From: Welwitschia mirabilis
Lineage: Eukaryota; Gnetophyta; Gnetopsida; Welwitschiales
Direction of reading: 5' to 3'
Length of the DNA stretch: 64,000 nucleotides
Assembly (NCBI GenBank): GCA_051453625.1
Contig: JBOZIK010000001.1
Coordinates: 82,761,159 to 82,825,158 of the forward strand
The position numbers and the translations under genes are program-made. Shown one piece after another: positions 23,501 to 34,935 of this stretch (position 1 is the first letter of the stretch; the number at the start of each line of letters is the position of its first letter). The notes under the pieces were generated by a model that saw only the letters and a list, made by a program, of their open reading frames with translations, was not told the DNA's origin and ran no database searches.

Positions 23501-24650
23501 ATTTGAATGTACTTTATTTATAAGATAAGAATCTAATGATTTAGAAGTTAACTTATTGTGTAAAAAGTGTATGCATGTGTTATACAAAAGAACAAGTTAA
23601 ACAAGTTTAAATCACTCCTAAATAATATTTTTATCATGTCTAAACTTGGCTTGAGTTTTATAAATGAGTTGACAATTTAAAGTATGAGTATATTTTTCAT
23701 ATAAATAGTCAAGTTGGGTTAATTTAGTTCTCAGATTCTCATTTAAATCTATAAAGTTAAGTTGATGGATGAATCGATAAGAATTATAATAGTCATTAAA
23801 TAACAAAAAAAAAAAAAAACTTTTCCATAGACAAGTCCATAGGGTGAGAAAACTAGAGAGTTATGCCAAGTAGTATGGTAAGTTCAAGGATCATAATTAA
23901 GTTTTGAGGACCATGTTTTCTTATTAACAAAGACTAATTTTGGACCATCTTTTTAATTTCTCTATTTGTATTTTCATTTAGTTGATTAGTTTGAGGGTCA
24001 TAAGCATATGCCATTCTATGTTCAATACTAATAGATAAAAGAAGTTTTCAAAAAAGGTGGTTAATAAAATAAGTTCTCTAATTGCAAATGATAATTCATG
24101 GAGAATAAAAACATTGAAATATATGAGTTCGAACAAATTACAAATAGTTCAGACATTATTTTTGGTAGTAGAAACAACTTCTATTCACTTAGAAACATAA
24201 TTAACCATTATAAGGATATAATATTTTTCATGAGAACTTGGTGTAATTGGGATATAAAGTCAATTTCCCAATAATAAAAAGGTTCACATTTAAGTATACA
24301 TTTGAGAAGCATATCCTGAGAATGAGTTAGAATATTNNNNNNNNNNNNNNNNNNNNNNNNNNNNNNNNNNNNNNNNNNNNNNNNNNNNNNNNNNNNNNNN
24401 NNNNNNNNNNNNNNNNNNNNNNNNNNNNNNNNNNNNAGAAGCATATCCTGAGAATGAGTTAGAATATTATAATGTTGACATGCATCACATCTTCTAGAAA
24501 TGTCAAATGAATCCTTAAAAAGGGTATGTCAATAAAAAAACAAGTGAAAAAATTTCATGGTTGTCTTTTAATCATTAAAATGTCTCTTACATATCCTACC
24601 ATGATAATGTTTTAGAATTTATAACCTTTTCCACTCAGATACACAGTTAT
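23501..24650 (-). pseudogene. Ty3/gypsy integrase of F
   Basis: Minus strand. The zinc-binding end reads RRCDACQHYN near 24,455-24,490 (canonical CD.CQR), then CEPFYYWEIDFISQLHQV near 24,240-24,290 (canonical FDVWGIDFMGP). The C-terminal portion includes an open segment, 23,618-23,806, with LRTKLTQLDYLYEKY and FRHDKNI at its end (canonical YKE.TK..HDK.I). Integrase inserts the DNA copy into the chromosome. The coding order is broken by the false duplication around the gap 24,337-24,436 and by several stops. Confidence 0.8.
24305..24468. other. 100-N gap with identical 32-bp flanks
   Basis: The 32 bases before the gap (24,305-24,336) are repeated exactly after it (24,437-24,468). This looks like overlapping contig ends that were not merged, so the true sequence probably holds one copy and no gap. 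Confidence 0.85.
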
Positions 24651-24779
24651 GCATGATTTGATCCTTATAACATCTATAAAGATGAGGTTCATTTCACTCA
24701 TAGTCACTAATCCTATAGAGAGAAGATTTACATTGGGTATGGTTCTAATGCTAAGGAGTTTTCATGGTAATAAAGTAAT

Positions 24780-25331
24780 TCATAATATCAGCATATCAAG
24801 GAGTGAAAAGAGTAGAAGAGATAGCTTAAAGTTTATTAATGAAAAGATTTTTTCATTTGAAAAAGAGTCATTTATGGGAAGTTCATCATGAGAGCAAGAA
24901 AGTTGAGATAGATGATTGACAATACTATTATGTTTTTCGACCTTATCAATGATGGTAATATTTAATTCTTGCATGAGAAGAATTCACCTAATAAGTTTAA
25001 TAATAGAGTATTTTTTAATAATAAGATAGTAGATGATTACATGACCTATGTAAACATTGATCTAAAAGTCCAGAAGATAATGTCAAAGATGATCTAGGCA
25101 AAAGGTAATGACAAAAATTTCTCTCTCAATAGTAGTGTAGTTAGTTTGGGTGTGAGACAAAGTTTTACTAAGATAAGATATGACTTTAAAACCATTTTCA
25201 TACTTTTTACCAAGAACCCCACCAACAGTAAAGTAGATTACATCACACATAAGTTCAAAATTATTATTCCAATTAAAAATCATGATAATAGATTCAGATC
25301 AAATGTTTTCTTTAAGAATTTTAAATTCAAG
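24780..25331 (-). pseudogene. Ty3/gypsy RNase H and RNase H-integrase linker of F
   Basis: The open segment 25,083-25,283 reads FELMCDVIYFTVGGVLGKK, then VISYLSKTLSHTQTNYTTIE and FVITFCLDHL, the Athila RNase H signature (canonical FELMCDASD.AVGAVLGQR, YASRTL..AQ.NYTT.EKE). The catalytic Asp of the CD motif is present. Downstream, 24,780-24,974 holds the linker with MQELNITIIDK and NHLSQLS...LPINDSFSNE (canonical DHLSRL ... PI.D.FPDE). The connection to RT falls in the 608-N gap at 25,332-25,939. Confidence 0.85.
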
Positions 25332-25939
25332 NNNNNNNNNNNNNNNNNNNNNNNNNNNNNNNNNNNNNNNNNNNNNNNNNNNNNNNNNNNNNNNNNNNNN
25401 NNNNNNNNNNNNNNNNNNNNNNNNNNNNNNNNNNNNNNNNNNNNNNNNNNNNNNNNNNNNNNNNNNNNNNNNNNNNNNNNNNNNNNNNNNNNNNNNNNNN
25501 NNNNNNNNNNNNNNNNNNNNNNNNNNNNNNNNNNNNNNNNNNNNNNNNNNNNNNNNNNNNNNNNNNNNNNNNNNNNNNNNNNNNNNNNNNNNNNNNNNNN
25601 NNNNNNNNNNNNNNNNNNNNNNNNNNNNNNNNNNNNNNNNNNNNNNNNNNNNNNNNNNNNNNNNNNNNNNNNNNNNNNNNNNNNNNNNNNNNNNNNNNNN
25701 NNNNNNNNNNNNNNNNNNNNNNNNNNNNNNNNNNNNNNNNNNNNNNNNNNNNNNNNNNNNNNNNNNNNNNNNNNNNNNNNNNNNNNNNNNNNNNNNNNNN
25801 NNNNNNNNNNNNNNNNNNNNNNNNNNNNNNNNNNNNNNNNNNNNNNNNNNNNNNNNNNNNNNNNNNNNNNNNNNNNNNNNNNNNNNNNNNNNNNNNNNNN
25901 NNNNNNNNNNNNNNNNNNNNNNNNNNNNNNNNNNNNNNN
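25332..25939. other. Assembly gap (608 N)
   Basis: Inside the pol region of F. Apparent protein frames crossing it are artefacts. Confidence 0.99.
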
Positions 25940-26720
25940 AGTAAAGTGATTTATAAATTCTAGTATAATCATGAATAAAATATCAATAGAAACTAGTAAA
26001 ACTGAGAAAAGATCTAACTTGTTTGAGATTAGTTGAAGGGTTAAGATTTTTAATGATATTAACTTTTGTAGGGACTATCCTAATTCCTTATTTTAAAAAG
26101 CAATGACTTAATATAATTCTATGAGTAACAAAAAGAAAACTCTTTTTCCAACTTAACTATAAGCCATTTTTAATACGTTGATCTAGGACTTTCTCTAATC
26201 TCTCTATGATTTGTTTAAAAGTATCACTAAATAAGGAGAAGTAATCTATAAAGATTTCAATGGAATCCTCTATCATGTAAAAGATAATCCCTATCATAGC
26301 TTGTTTAAAGGATTCAGGCATATTGCAATATCCAAAGGACATTTGTCTAAAAGAAAAGATTTCAAAGGGTGAGGTGAAAGTGATTTTATCTTGATATTTA
26401 CTTGTTACACAAATTTAATTATAACCACTATACCATCAAGAAAACAATTGGAGGCATAACCTTAGATTCTCTCAAGTAATTGATCAAGAAAGAATAAATG
26501 ATAATAATCCTTTTTAGTAACCTCATTAAGTTTTTCAAAATAAATGCACATTCTTCATTTTCCTTCTTTCTTTGAAACTACTATTAAAGAACTAATCCAT
26601 TCACTATTAGATAAGACATATATGGTTCTAGCATCCATAAGTTTAATAATTTCGTATTTAATGATTTGTTAAAGGACTAGGTTAGGCCTTTTTTATGGTT
26701 ACCTAATAAGTTTAGCATTA
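25940..26720 (-). pseudogene. Ty3/gypsy reverse transcriptase of F
   Basis: The open segment 26,157-26,342 reads MSFGYCNMPESFKQAM, then IEIFIDYFSLFSDTF and RLEKVLDQ, matching Athila RT (canonical MPFGLCNAP.TFQR.M, IEVFMDDFSVFG). The catalytic box FMDDF has become FIDYF (26,238-26,252), so the second Asp is lost. Upstream near 26,560-26,660 the fingers read KLMDA...SNSEWISSLIVVSKKEG (canonical LLDAGIIYPISDS.WVSPV.VVPKKGG). Downstream near 25,990-26,100 lies the NPSTNLKQVRSFL motif. Confidence 0.88.
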
Positions 26721-27277
26721 TCTTCAAGATAAATTTTATATTAAACTATTAATAGAGGAATGAAAGCTAAGTCTTTATGTGTCTAAGCAAAGACATTTTC
26801 TTTCAAAGTTAAGAGTGAGAGCAAGTTTGATTCTTGTTAAGGAGTAAAAATAACATTAATTATTAAGGAGTTTCATTTGATTTTTAGATAGAAAAATATA
26901 TTTTAAACTTTAGAGTAATTTCTCAAGTTTAAGGCTAAAATTTTGAGCTGTCATCCCATCAATCATGAGAATGACAGACATGGGACATCACTCTCCAAAA
27001 TGTTTTCATATTGAGTAAACATGTTGAATTTCTTCCTAGTCAGTGTGTTATTCATCCTCAGACTTAAGATAGTGTGTTTCATTGGGGTTATCATATAAAT
27101 TTGGTTCATATATCATGATTAATCTCTACTTAATTAGTTAATGTTATAAAAACAAGATTGGTTGCAATTCATCTTCAAGGTTAAACTTAGTTCTTATGTT
27201 TTTTTAGTAGCATTAAATACTATTATTGAAAATTATTTATTTCCAAAATAACATTCCATCATCCCTAATTGTTTGTC
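26721..27277 (-). pseudogene. Protease-RT spacer and protease C-terminal remnant
   Basis: Aligns with the spacer of I (35,501-36,030): blocks such as 'attaatctctacttaattagttaatgtt' and 'tcttcaaggttaaacttagttc'. A GTCATCCCATCAATCATGAGAATGAC dyad with 'agacatgggac' is at about 26,947-26,990. The protease sequence is cut at 27,277 by LTR4; its other half is at 39,799, with ttgtc (27,273-27,277) and gtgtc (39,799-39,803) as flanks. Confidence 0.65.
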
Positions 27278-27582
27278 TATTGTGGTGTAAATTTATATAA
27301 TCTTGAAGTACTTTAGGTAAACCTATAAATAAAATAACTTGTATAAAAATACACACTAGTATAAAAAGGAGTTTACTTGAATATCGTAATCCCAAAAAAG
27401 GACATTAGGCTTATAGTTAGAAAAGTGATTTCCAATGGTTTCTTTTAGTCTTTTATCTTTTAATAACTAAAAAAAAAAAATTTAAATGTTATGCAATGTA
27501 AATGGATATGAAATGCAAATGGAAATGGAATGAATTCTATTAGTTCCTAATTCTTCTATCACAAAAACTAGCTCTCTATAAT
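27278..27582 (-). mobile_element. LTR4, truncated
   Basis: Starts 'tattgtggtgtaaatttatataatcttgaag' and follows the family consensus for about 300 bp to 'aactagctctctataat', then enters a 100-N gap (27,583-27,682). The remainder of this LTR does not reappear after the gap, where copia LTR C3 starts. Confidence 0.8.
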
Positions 27583-27682
27583 NNNNNNNNNNNNNNNNNN
27601 NNNNNNNNNNNNNNNNNNNNNNNNNNNNNNNNNNNNNNNNNNNNNNNNNNNNNNNNNNNNNNNNNNNNNNNNNNNNNNNNNN

Positions 27683-29130
27683 ATCTGAAATGTGAATGAA
27701 AAGAAAAACTCACAGAAGTAAGGAAATAAACTAACTAAAAGCATAAAATACCAAATAGATAAGCACACAGGATTTTATAGTGATTTGAGCAACACCCTAC
27801 TCCACTCTCGATAATCAGCTTTTCCCTAAGCATGATCCGGATCTTTGTTACTCCAACAAGTATTCCAAGTTCATCTGTAACCTTTACAAATGGACTTTTC
27901 TAGGCTTAGTCTCAATATTTGAATAAACTTTTTAAGGCTTAGTCTCAACCTTTCACAATACAAAGTAGTGATGCAATGATGCCAATATTTACAAATATCA
28001 CTTGTTCTTAATACAGTAGATTTGATGGAGCTCTTCTCTTATAGATGTACAATAGATAAAGCACAAGATCTAACCAAAATAGAGAGATGATAGAGATAGT
28101 AGATCTTCCTTGGTTAGAGGTACAGATGCTAAGACACAAAAGTGAATATCACAAGACTACAGTGCTTGTTCCTTAGATCCAAAAGATTAACACAATTGAA
28201 AAATGGTTCCCAAAAAAAGATCCTATAATCATCTATCTCTTGGATATTTATATTGGAAGTCTTTTAGGGTTTATTACATTTAAAATGTGCTTCCAATGGT
28301 TATAAATGACTACAAAATGGCTATCTAATAGATACATAATGGATACGTAATGAATAGAAAATTTTAGTTTCATTCTGTCCAGTCAACCCCTTAAAAGTCT
28401 GGTTAACCCCATCTGGTACCATGACATGCACAAGTTACCTAAGTGAAAATTTTGGTCATCTAATTTCTTACTGCTTCATATTTAGTTAACCCCATCTAGA
28501 TCCGGTTGAGCTTGGTCTGGTCGTCTGAAATACAAATTTAGTTACCTACTTATCTTGATAAAGATTTTTCCAATTTTCAGCATTACGTTCAATCAACCCC
28601 TTCAGGTGTTCGGTGAACCCCATGAAGATTAGCTTAGAAGTATCATCTGCATAGTGCTCATATCTGGTCGACTCCATAGTAAGTCTGATCAACCCCTTGA
28701 CAATCAGTTTAGGAGTACTATTCCTTGGTTCACAGATTCAGTCGACTCCATCATAAGTCCAATCGACCCCTTATCATTCGGTCCAGGGATACTGTTTATT
28801 AGGTCTTCAAATCTAGTCAACCCCATAAAGGTCCGGTTGATCCCTTGCCATTCGGTTCAAGGACACTAGTTCTTAAGGTTAAATGTCTAGTCGATCTCAT
28901 CAGAAATCTAGTTGATACCTCTGGATGTAGTTTATTTTGTCTATCTGCTTCAGGTGCAGTTGACCCCTTAAAAGTATGTCGACCGCTCAAGAGGGTAAAA
29001 GAGCTAATAGGTTTTCAGTGCTTAAAATTTGATGGTTTTGATTTTATCTTTTGACCTATAACTAATTAACATTTTCTACACAAGATACACAAAATTTTCT
29101 ATACAGAAAACATTGGTTTGACATCAATTA
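27683..29130 (-). mobile_element. SIRE/Maximus-type copia LTR (C3)
   Basis: Matches C1's 5' LTR and, in reverse, C0. On the minus strand it begins near TTGATGTCAAACCAATGTTTTC (about 29,130) and runs to the gap at 27,682, where the expected CCCCTCTAGG end is missing. No adjoining PBS, gag or pol is visible, so it is either a solo LTR or a truncated element. It retains many CpG sites, consistent with its being the innermost insertion. Between about 28,380 and 29,000 it carries a tandem array on GTCGACC-like cores. The plus-strand frames at 28,654-29,054 run through this array and are not genes. Confidence 0.8.
28590..29000. repeat. Degenerate tandem repeat of about 75 bp within copia LTR C3
   Basis: Units start near 28,590, 28,667, 28,740, 28,815 and 28,890, spaced about 73-77 bp. 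Each has GTCGACTCCAT-like sequence, then about 12 bases later TCCGGTTGACCCCTTG-like sequence, then ATTCGGTTCAGG-like sequence. Cores vary between GTCGAC, GTCAAC and GTTGAC. Less regular copies extend back to about 28,380. Confidence 0.75.
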
Positions 29131-29428
29131 AAAAAAGATAATCTAATAATAGTAACTTTATTATCAGACTATAAATAGAAGAAAAATGGCAAAAGTAGAA
29201 ATAAATTTTAGAACTTTCGTGTCTTATGTCATTGGGATGATAGATAGAACGACAAGGTCCCTAGAAAATTATGAAAAATAAAATTTTGCGAAAATAAGCC
29301 TACTTAAAACTGCACTATAAATATGACATTAATTCAAATAAATAACCTAAACAAAAGATTCAAGGTACTTATCTAGTTAATGATAATTCTCCAGCTCCTT
29401 ACAACCTTCTCTGGCAATGATGTCAAAA
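29131..29428 (-). other. Gypsy 5' leader with PBS, attached to LTR5
   Basis: Same sequence as the leaders at 38,540-38,839 and 42,290-42,493 ('attaattcaaataaataacctaaac', 'tctagttaatgataattctcc'). The PBS is 29,405-29,428: the minus strand TGACATCATTGCCAGAGA differs from the tRNA-Asp-type TGGCGCCGTTGCCGGGGA at six positions, all C to T or G to A. The gag and pol that should follow at lower coordinates are absent; C3 comes instead. Confidence 0.75.
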
Positions 29429-30673
29429 TGTTGTGGTGTGAATTTATGCAATCTTGAAATCCTTAGGTAAATCTATATATCAAATAACTTATAAACAGAC
29501 ACACACTATTATAGATGAGAGTTCACTTGAATGTCATAATTCGAATGAAGGCATTAAGCTTAGAGTTAAAGAATTGATTTCCAAAGGTATTTTTAGTCTT
29601 TTATCTTTTAATAACTAAAAGTAAATAATAATGTAAATGCAATGCAATGTAAATGGATATGGAATGCAAATGGAAATGGAATGAGTTCTATTTAATTCCT
29701 AATTCTTCTATCACAAAAACTAGCTCTCTATAATTTAGATCAATTAAGAAGAGTATTTAACTTATTCGTAATCAACATGAACTATGAGATATACCAAGTA
29801 GAATAAGGAATGTAATATAAAATTAAAATGAAATACAATGCAATCTAATACTAATAAAATATAACCTTAACAACTATTACCCTTATAATCTAAATAAACT
29901 ATAGAATTAGCACTTAAACTATGACCAAATTAAACCATAAGGGATATAAATAGAATTAGAATAAAAAGAGTAATTATATTGATTTAAAGAACTTTACATC
30001 CACTTACAACAAACTAGTAATATCTCAATGTAAGAAAATCAGCCTAACTCTAAGCAAACACCTTTCTGTAGCTACTAGATGGATCTCTTATCTTTAATCT
30101 TCCATCACAAGCATATTAGATACAAAAGATGAAAATAGAAATGGAGGAGGTAAATGGTATTTATAGTTTTACATTGAGGTTCTAAAAACTTAACCTTAAA
30201 AGTTAAAAAATAGAACCTAATAGCCCAAATGGATTACTTAATCCAATTATAAAGATAATTATTTCTATTAATAGAAAAATTCTTGTCATCCTACCTATCA
30301 TGAGGATGATAGAGGGGACATCACCCTATGTCAAAAGGTACTTAATCAACTTTATTCCCTATTCTCAACCCCATATCTTTTATCCATGTTAGTATTTCTA
30401 TCATCCTACCTATTGTGAGGATGACAGAGAAGATAATGGACTTCCTTATCTCCAATCTCAAAAGTAAGTTAGTCTTTTACATGATGAATTCTTCTTTGAA
30501 GTATGCAGTGTCAGAATAAGCCTAAGAAACCTCTAAATATGGTAAGAATTATATGTTTTAATAATCATCCTATTAGATCCCCATAATTATTAGTATTACA
30601 TCCAACCTATATAAATGTCCTATAAAATCACTCAAAATACACTATTAAATTCCCATAAATTGACATCACAACA
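29429..30673 (-). mobile_element. LTR5, shared LTR of compound element I
   Basis: 1,245 bp, full length, from 'tgttgtggtgtgaatttatgc' to 'ttgacatcacaaca'. On its left is a PBS/leader; on its right (minus strand, upstream) is the purine-rich 'aagtaaggggcta'. Two dyads lie at about 30,287 ('gtcatcctacctatcatgaggatgat') and 30,403. Confidence 0.9.
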
Positions 30674-31175
30674 TAGCCCCTTACTTAGCCTTATCATTCT
30701 ATAACAAAGTGAGCAATCAACTATAATATAAGCTAATTTATGTAAGATAAAATAGTATTGAAAGATGTAAATTGAGTTCAATTAAATCATGTAAAATAGA
30801 TATTACAAATAGATTAACTAATAAATGTTAAAAATATTCCTAATCCCCTAACTTAAGCATGTTACTATAGAATAAATGAATGTCATACACATATAAAAAT
30901 GTAACATTAATAGTTTATGGAATGATAGATGTATACATATTATAGATATAGTGATAATGGACTGCTATGACAGACTTAAGTAGTGCTAGTATCAAAAGTG
31001 TAATGTATTTAAGTTTATTAATCTACCCTATAAGGGAAAAGGATGGAAGTAGATATAGCATTCTTTTTAGATGATCTGAAACATAGCTATAAGAAAATCT
31101 GAGAGTGTGCTACTATAATCCTACAAGATAAAGTTCAAAATTTATTCAATTAACATGAAAATTAATCCAAACAAC

Positions 31176-31213
<38 letters not shown>

Positions 31214-33090
31214 ATATGAAAGATTTAAATATGAAATTATTTATATTTTAAAATTTTATGCTTAGAATCATAAAATAAAGCTTAAAAAGGTATCTTGTAC
31301 CCCCCACAAAAGAAGTAAGGCATCCCAAATTGCACCAAAGATAAAGGATGAGAATTATTCCATCTATTATGGGGATGACAGACATGGGATGATAGTGATT
31401 AAATATGTTGTTTAGATAGAAAAAATAAGTTAGAAAAAATGCCAAAAAGAGGAAAATGCACAAAATCAAAATAAAAACAAAAAAGAAGGTAGAAAGTAAA
31501 GAAATAGCTTGAAACACATGCCCATGGTGAAGAGGGATGCATAAAAAAATGTAAAAAGAGAGAAAAAAATGCACTAAGTATAAAAGAAATAATGCTCACC
31601 AACTTTATAAATTTGCTAGAACTCATCACAAAAGAATAACTAATACTCATCAGATCAGGGGAGCCAAAGTGAACAACAATTCTCTATATAAACTAGTGAA
31701 AATACATTAACAAGAAACTAGAAAATTATTATATCTATAATAGTATGCTAAAAAAGTATGAAGAATGACTTTGAAAAATATAATAAAATAGCTAAATAAA
31801 AGTAAAATAAAAAATATACAACTAGGAACATAAAGAAGATTACTTTCTTACCCTAAATTCTAACCTAACAAAATCCCTAGGCAACAATCATAAGATTACT
31901 TAGTAAAACATGCATGAGAATATGTAGAAACTATAAAGTACCACTCAATTAGGCAATGATTATGATAATATCGAGAATATCTAATGTTATTAAATAATGA
32001 ATAATAAGATAAANNNNNNNNNNNNNNNNNNNNNNNNNNNNNNNNNNNNNNNNNNNNNNNNNNNNNNNNNNNNNNNNNNNNNNNNNNNNNNNNNNNNNNN
32101 NNNNNNNNNNNNNAAATAATAAGATAAAAAGCTATTTAAAATAGGAACTTACAAGCTACCATATCAAAATAATACTAGAATCCAAAAAGTTGAGTGATTA
32201 TGTGAAAGTAGTAGAAATAAATAAATAAATAAATATGAGTCTAGAAAACAAGTAATACCTCTGATCACATCAAGGATACTACTAATCTCATAGCCTAAAA
32301 ATGCAATTTATTTAACTATGATGAGGAAAATGCAACAACTATCAAAGGAGTAAGGACCTGCACAACATGACTAACTGACCCACTAGTGGAGTTCTGACAG
32401 CTATCATATCACATTAGCAAAGGCCCCTCTTAGGAATATTTACCTCAGTGAGCTTGTGATAGTACACTATGGTAACCATGTTTTTGAGATATAATATGAA
32501 AGATTATGATTTTTAATTCTTTTTTTTCTCTCTCTCTCTCTCATTTTTTTTTTTGGAGTAACATTTCACATGACCAAATACTTGAAAGCATAAAAGTGAA
32601 GTAATAAGATAAGTAACAAAGTTAGAACATGTAAAAACAACTAATTAATTACACTATTAAAAGAGAATAAAAGAACTAAGACATATTCCTTCAAAATGAA
32701 GTTCATAGATATATAAATGCTTGAAGATTTGATAAGCGGATCTTATCATCTAAATACTTAAGTAAAATATTACTAATCATAGATACTTCATAAGAAAATA
32801 CATATGTTAAGTTAAAAATATTGAAGTGATGTCATGATGTTAACCTAAGGAATGAGTTAAGAAGGAATTTTTACAATAACAAAAGAAATGTCCTCCTCAT
32901 TTAGAAGGGCTTCCAAGAAAAGTGCTTTATCATGTTCAAGGTCTCATCAGAAGATAAATCATAATGTTCTAACTTTATTCATTAACTTTTTGAATTTCTT
33001 TAATCTTTAGATCAAATATTGTAATTAAGCCATTTGGATGTAATTTTTATATAAGATAAGAATACAACCATTTAGAAGTTGATTTTTTAT
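30674..33090 (-). other. 3' untranslated region of I, no gene
   Basis: AT-rich tail, with a polypurine-tract candidate at 30,674-30,690 (minus strand AAGTAAGGGGCTA), an (AT)n run (31,181-31,207), a dyad near 31,346-31,390, a T/CT tract (32,519-32,555) and a 100-N gap (32,014-32,113) flanked by the same 14 bases ('aataataagataaa'). Minus-strand frames at 31,248-31,650 are hydrophobic low-complexity sequence and have no family resemblance. Confidence 0.6.
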
Positions 33091-34140
33091 GTAAAAGGTG
33101 TACTCGGGTGATATACAAAAGGATAAGTTGACTAGGTACAAACTACTTATGAAAAATCTTTTTATCATTTCTGAACTTGGCTTAATATTTATGAATGAAT
33201 TGACGATTTAAATCATAAGTACATTTTTCATTTAAATGGTTAAGTTGAGCTAATTGAGTTTTAAGGTTGCATTCAAGTTCATAAGATTAACTTGATGGGT
33301 GAATCTATAAGAATTATAGTAAACATCAACTATTAAAATAAAAACTTTTCTATACATAAGTTCATACAGTGAGAAACAGACTAATTTTTGAAGCATATTT
33401 TTTATTTCTCTATTTGCATTTTTAGCTTATCCATTAGTTTGAGGATGATAGACATAAGTAATTCTATGTTCAATACTAATGGATAAAAGAAGTTTTTAAA
33501 AAATATGATTAATTAAATGAGATTCTTAATCAGTAATGATAATTCTTAAAAAACTAAAACTTTGAAATATATCAGTTTAAACATAGTCTAAATGATTTGG
33601 AAATCATTTTTGATAGTAGAAATTGATTTTACACACTTAGTAACATAATCACTAGTGACAAAGATATAATTTTTATCATGAAAAGGTGGTGTAATAGGGC
33701 CTATAAAGTCAATTTTTTAATAATTAAAAGGTTGATGTTCAAGTATAGGTTTAAGGAGTATATCGTGAGAACGAGTTATGCCATCATAACATTGACATGC
33801 ATCACACCTTCTAACAAAGTCATATAAATCCTTAAAAAGAGTAGGCTAATAAAAACCAGAGCGAAGAATTTTCATTATGGTCTTTTAGCCACTAAAGTAT
33901 CCTCCACATACTTCTTCATGGCAAAGTTTTAGGATTTATAAGCTTTCCCACTTAGGTACATACTTATGCATGATTTGATCTTCATAATGTCTATAGATAT
34001 GGGGTTCATTCTGCTCATAGTCACTAATCCTATAAAAAAAAGTTTTACATGTGTTATGTTCTAATGCTATAGAGTTTTAATATTTATAAGATGGTTCACA
34101 ATATTATCATACCAAGGAGTAGGATAAGAAGATAAAATAG
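33091..34140 (-). pseudogene. Ty3/gypsy integrase of I
   Basis: Minus strand, aligned with F's integrase. The zinc-binding end near 33,790-33,815 reads RRCDACQ-like ('aaggtgtgatgcatgtcaa'). The core has an IDFIGP-like segment near 33,680-33,710. The C-terminal region near 33,180-33,340 includes YRFTHQVNLMNLN and an Asn/Leu-rich stretch like that of F. The frames shift often, so only short runs read clearly. Confidence 0.7.
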
Positions 34141-34146
34141 CATATG

Positions 34147-34935
34147 TTATTTAATCATAAAGAGTTGATCATTGGAAAAAGAATCATTAATGGGAACTTC
34201 ATCATAAGAGCAAGAAAGTCGACATAGATGATCAGTAGTACTATTAGTTTTTCTAGCCTTATTAATGATGATAAAATTAAATTCTTGCATGAGAAGAATC
34301 AATCTAGTAAATCTAATGCTAGAGCCTTTTTTAGTCATAAGATAGTGGATGGCTACATGATATGTGTAAAAATTGATTTAAAAGCCAAAAAAATAATGTT
34401 AAAGATGATCTAGGCAAAATATAATGACAAGAATTTCTCTCTTAATAGTCGTATAGTTGGATTGGGCTTATGACAAAGTTTTACTAAGATAAGATATGAT
34501 TATGAAATAATTTTCATACTTTTAACCAAGAATCTCCCCACCCCCCACCCCCCCAAACCAACCAATAGTAATGTTTCTTGCATTACATATAAATTTAAAA
34601 CCTTTAGTCCAATTAGAACTCATGATAATAGGTTTAGAAGAAATGTTTTCTTTGAGAGTTTCAAAATTAAGTTGGCATGAATTATTCCAATTAAATTTAA
34701 CATCTTTTTCAAGTAAAAAGTGGAGAGGTTTATAAATTCTAGCATAATCATGAATAAAATGTTGATAAAAAATAACATGATCAAGGAAAGATATAACTTG
34801 TTTGACATTAGTTGGAGGGCTAAGGTTTTTAATGATATTAAATTTTGTGGAGTTAATCCTAATCCCTTCTTTTAAAATGTGATGTCCTAAGATAATTTCA
34901 TAATTGACAAGAAAGGAACTCTTTTTCCAATACAA
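34147..34935 (-). pseudogene. RT connection, RNase H and linker of I
   Basis: The open segment 34,522-34,935 (137 codons, the longest coding remnant without N in the window) reads KKSSFLVNYEIILGHHILKEG, PPTNVKQVISFLDHVIFY and HFIHDYARIYKPL, then LEKDVKFNWNN and FKFICNARN: the Athila thumb/connection into RNase H (canonical WEKCHFMV.EGIVLGH, PPP..VK..RSFLGHAGFYRRFIKDFSKI, LEKD..F.F). The RNase H CD motif has become CN, losing its catalytic Asp. A C/G homopolymer tract (34,537-34,556) disrupts the frame at that point. The linker at 34,147-34,338 keeps LMQEFNFIIINKARK, TTDHLCRLS and PINDSFSND. Confidence 0.9.

Noticed and set aside
25146-25972. Frames of 220-267 codons across 25,332-25,939
   Set aside because: Artefacts of the 608-N gap. 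Only the minus-strand RNase H and RT remnants on either side are real.
28654-29054. Two overlapping plus-strand frames of 71 and 69 codons
   Set aside because: They read through the 75-bp repeats of copia LTR C3, whose period is not coding-driven.
31248-31650. Hydrophobic minus-strand frames of 108 and 83 codons resembling a membrane protein
   Set aside because: T-rich low-complexity sequence in the 3' tail of I; the homologous region in F (22,041-22,247) does not keep the frame.
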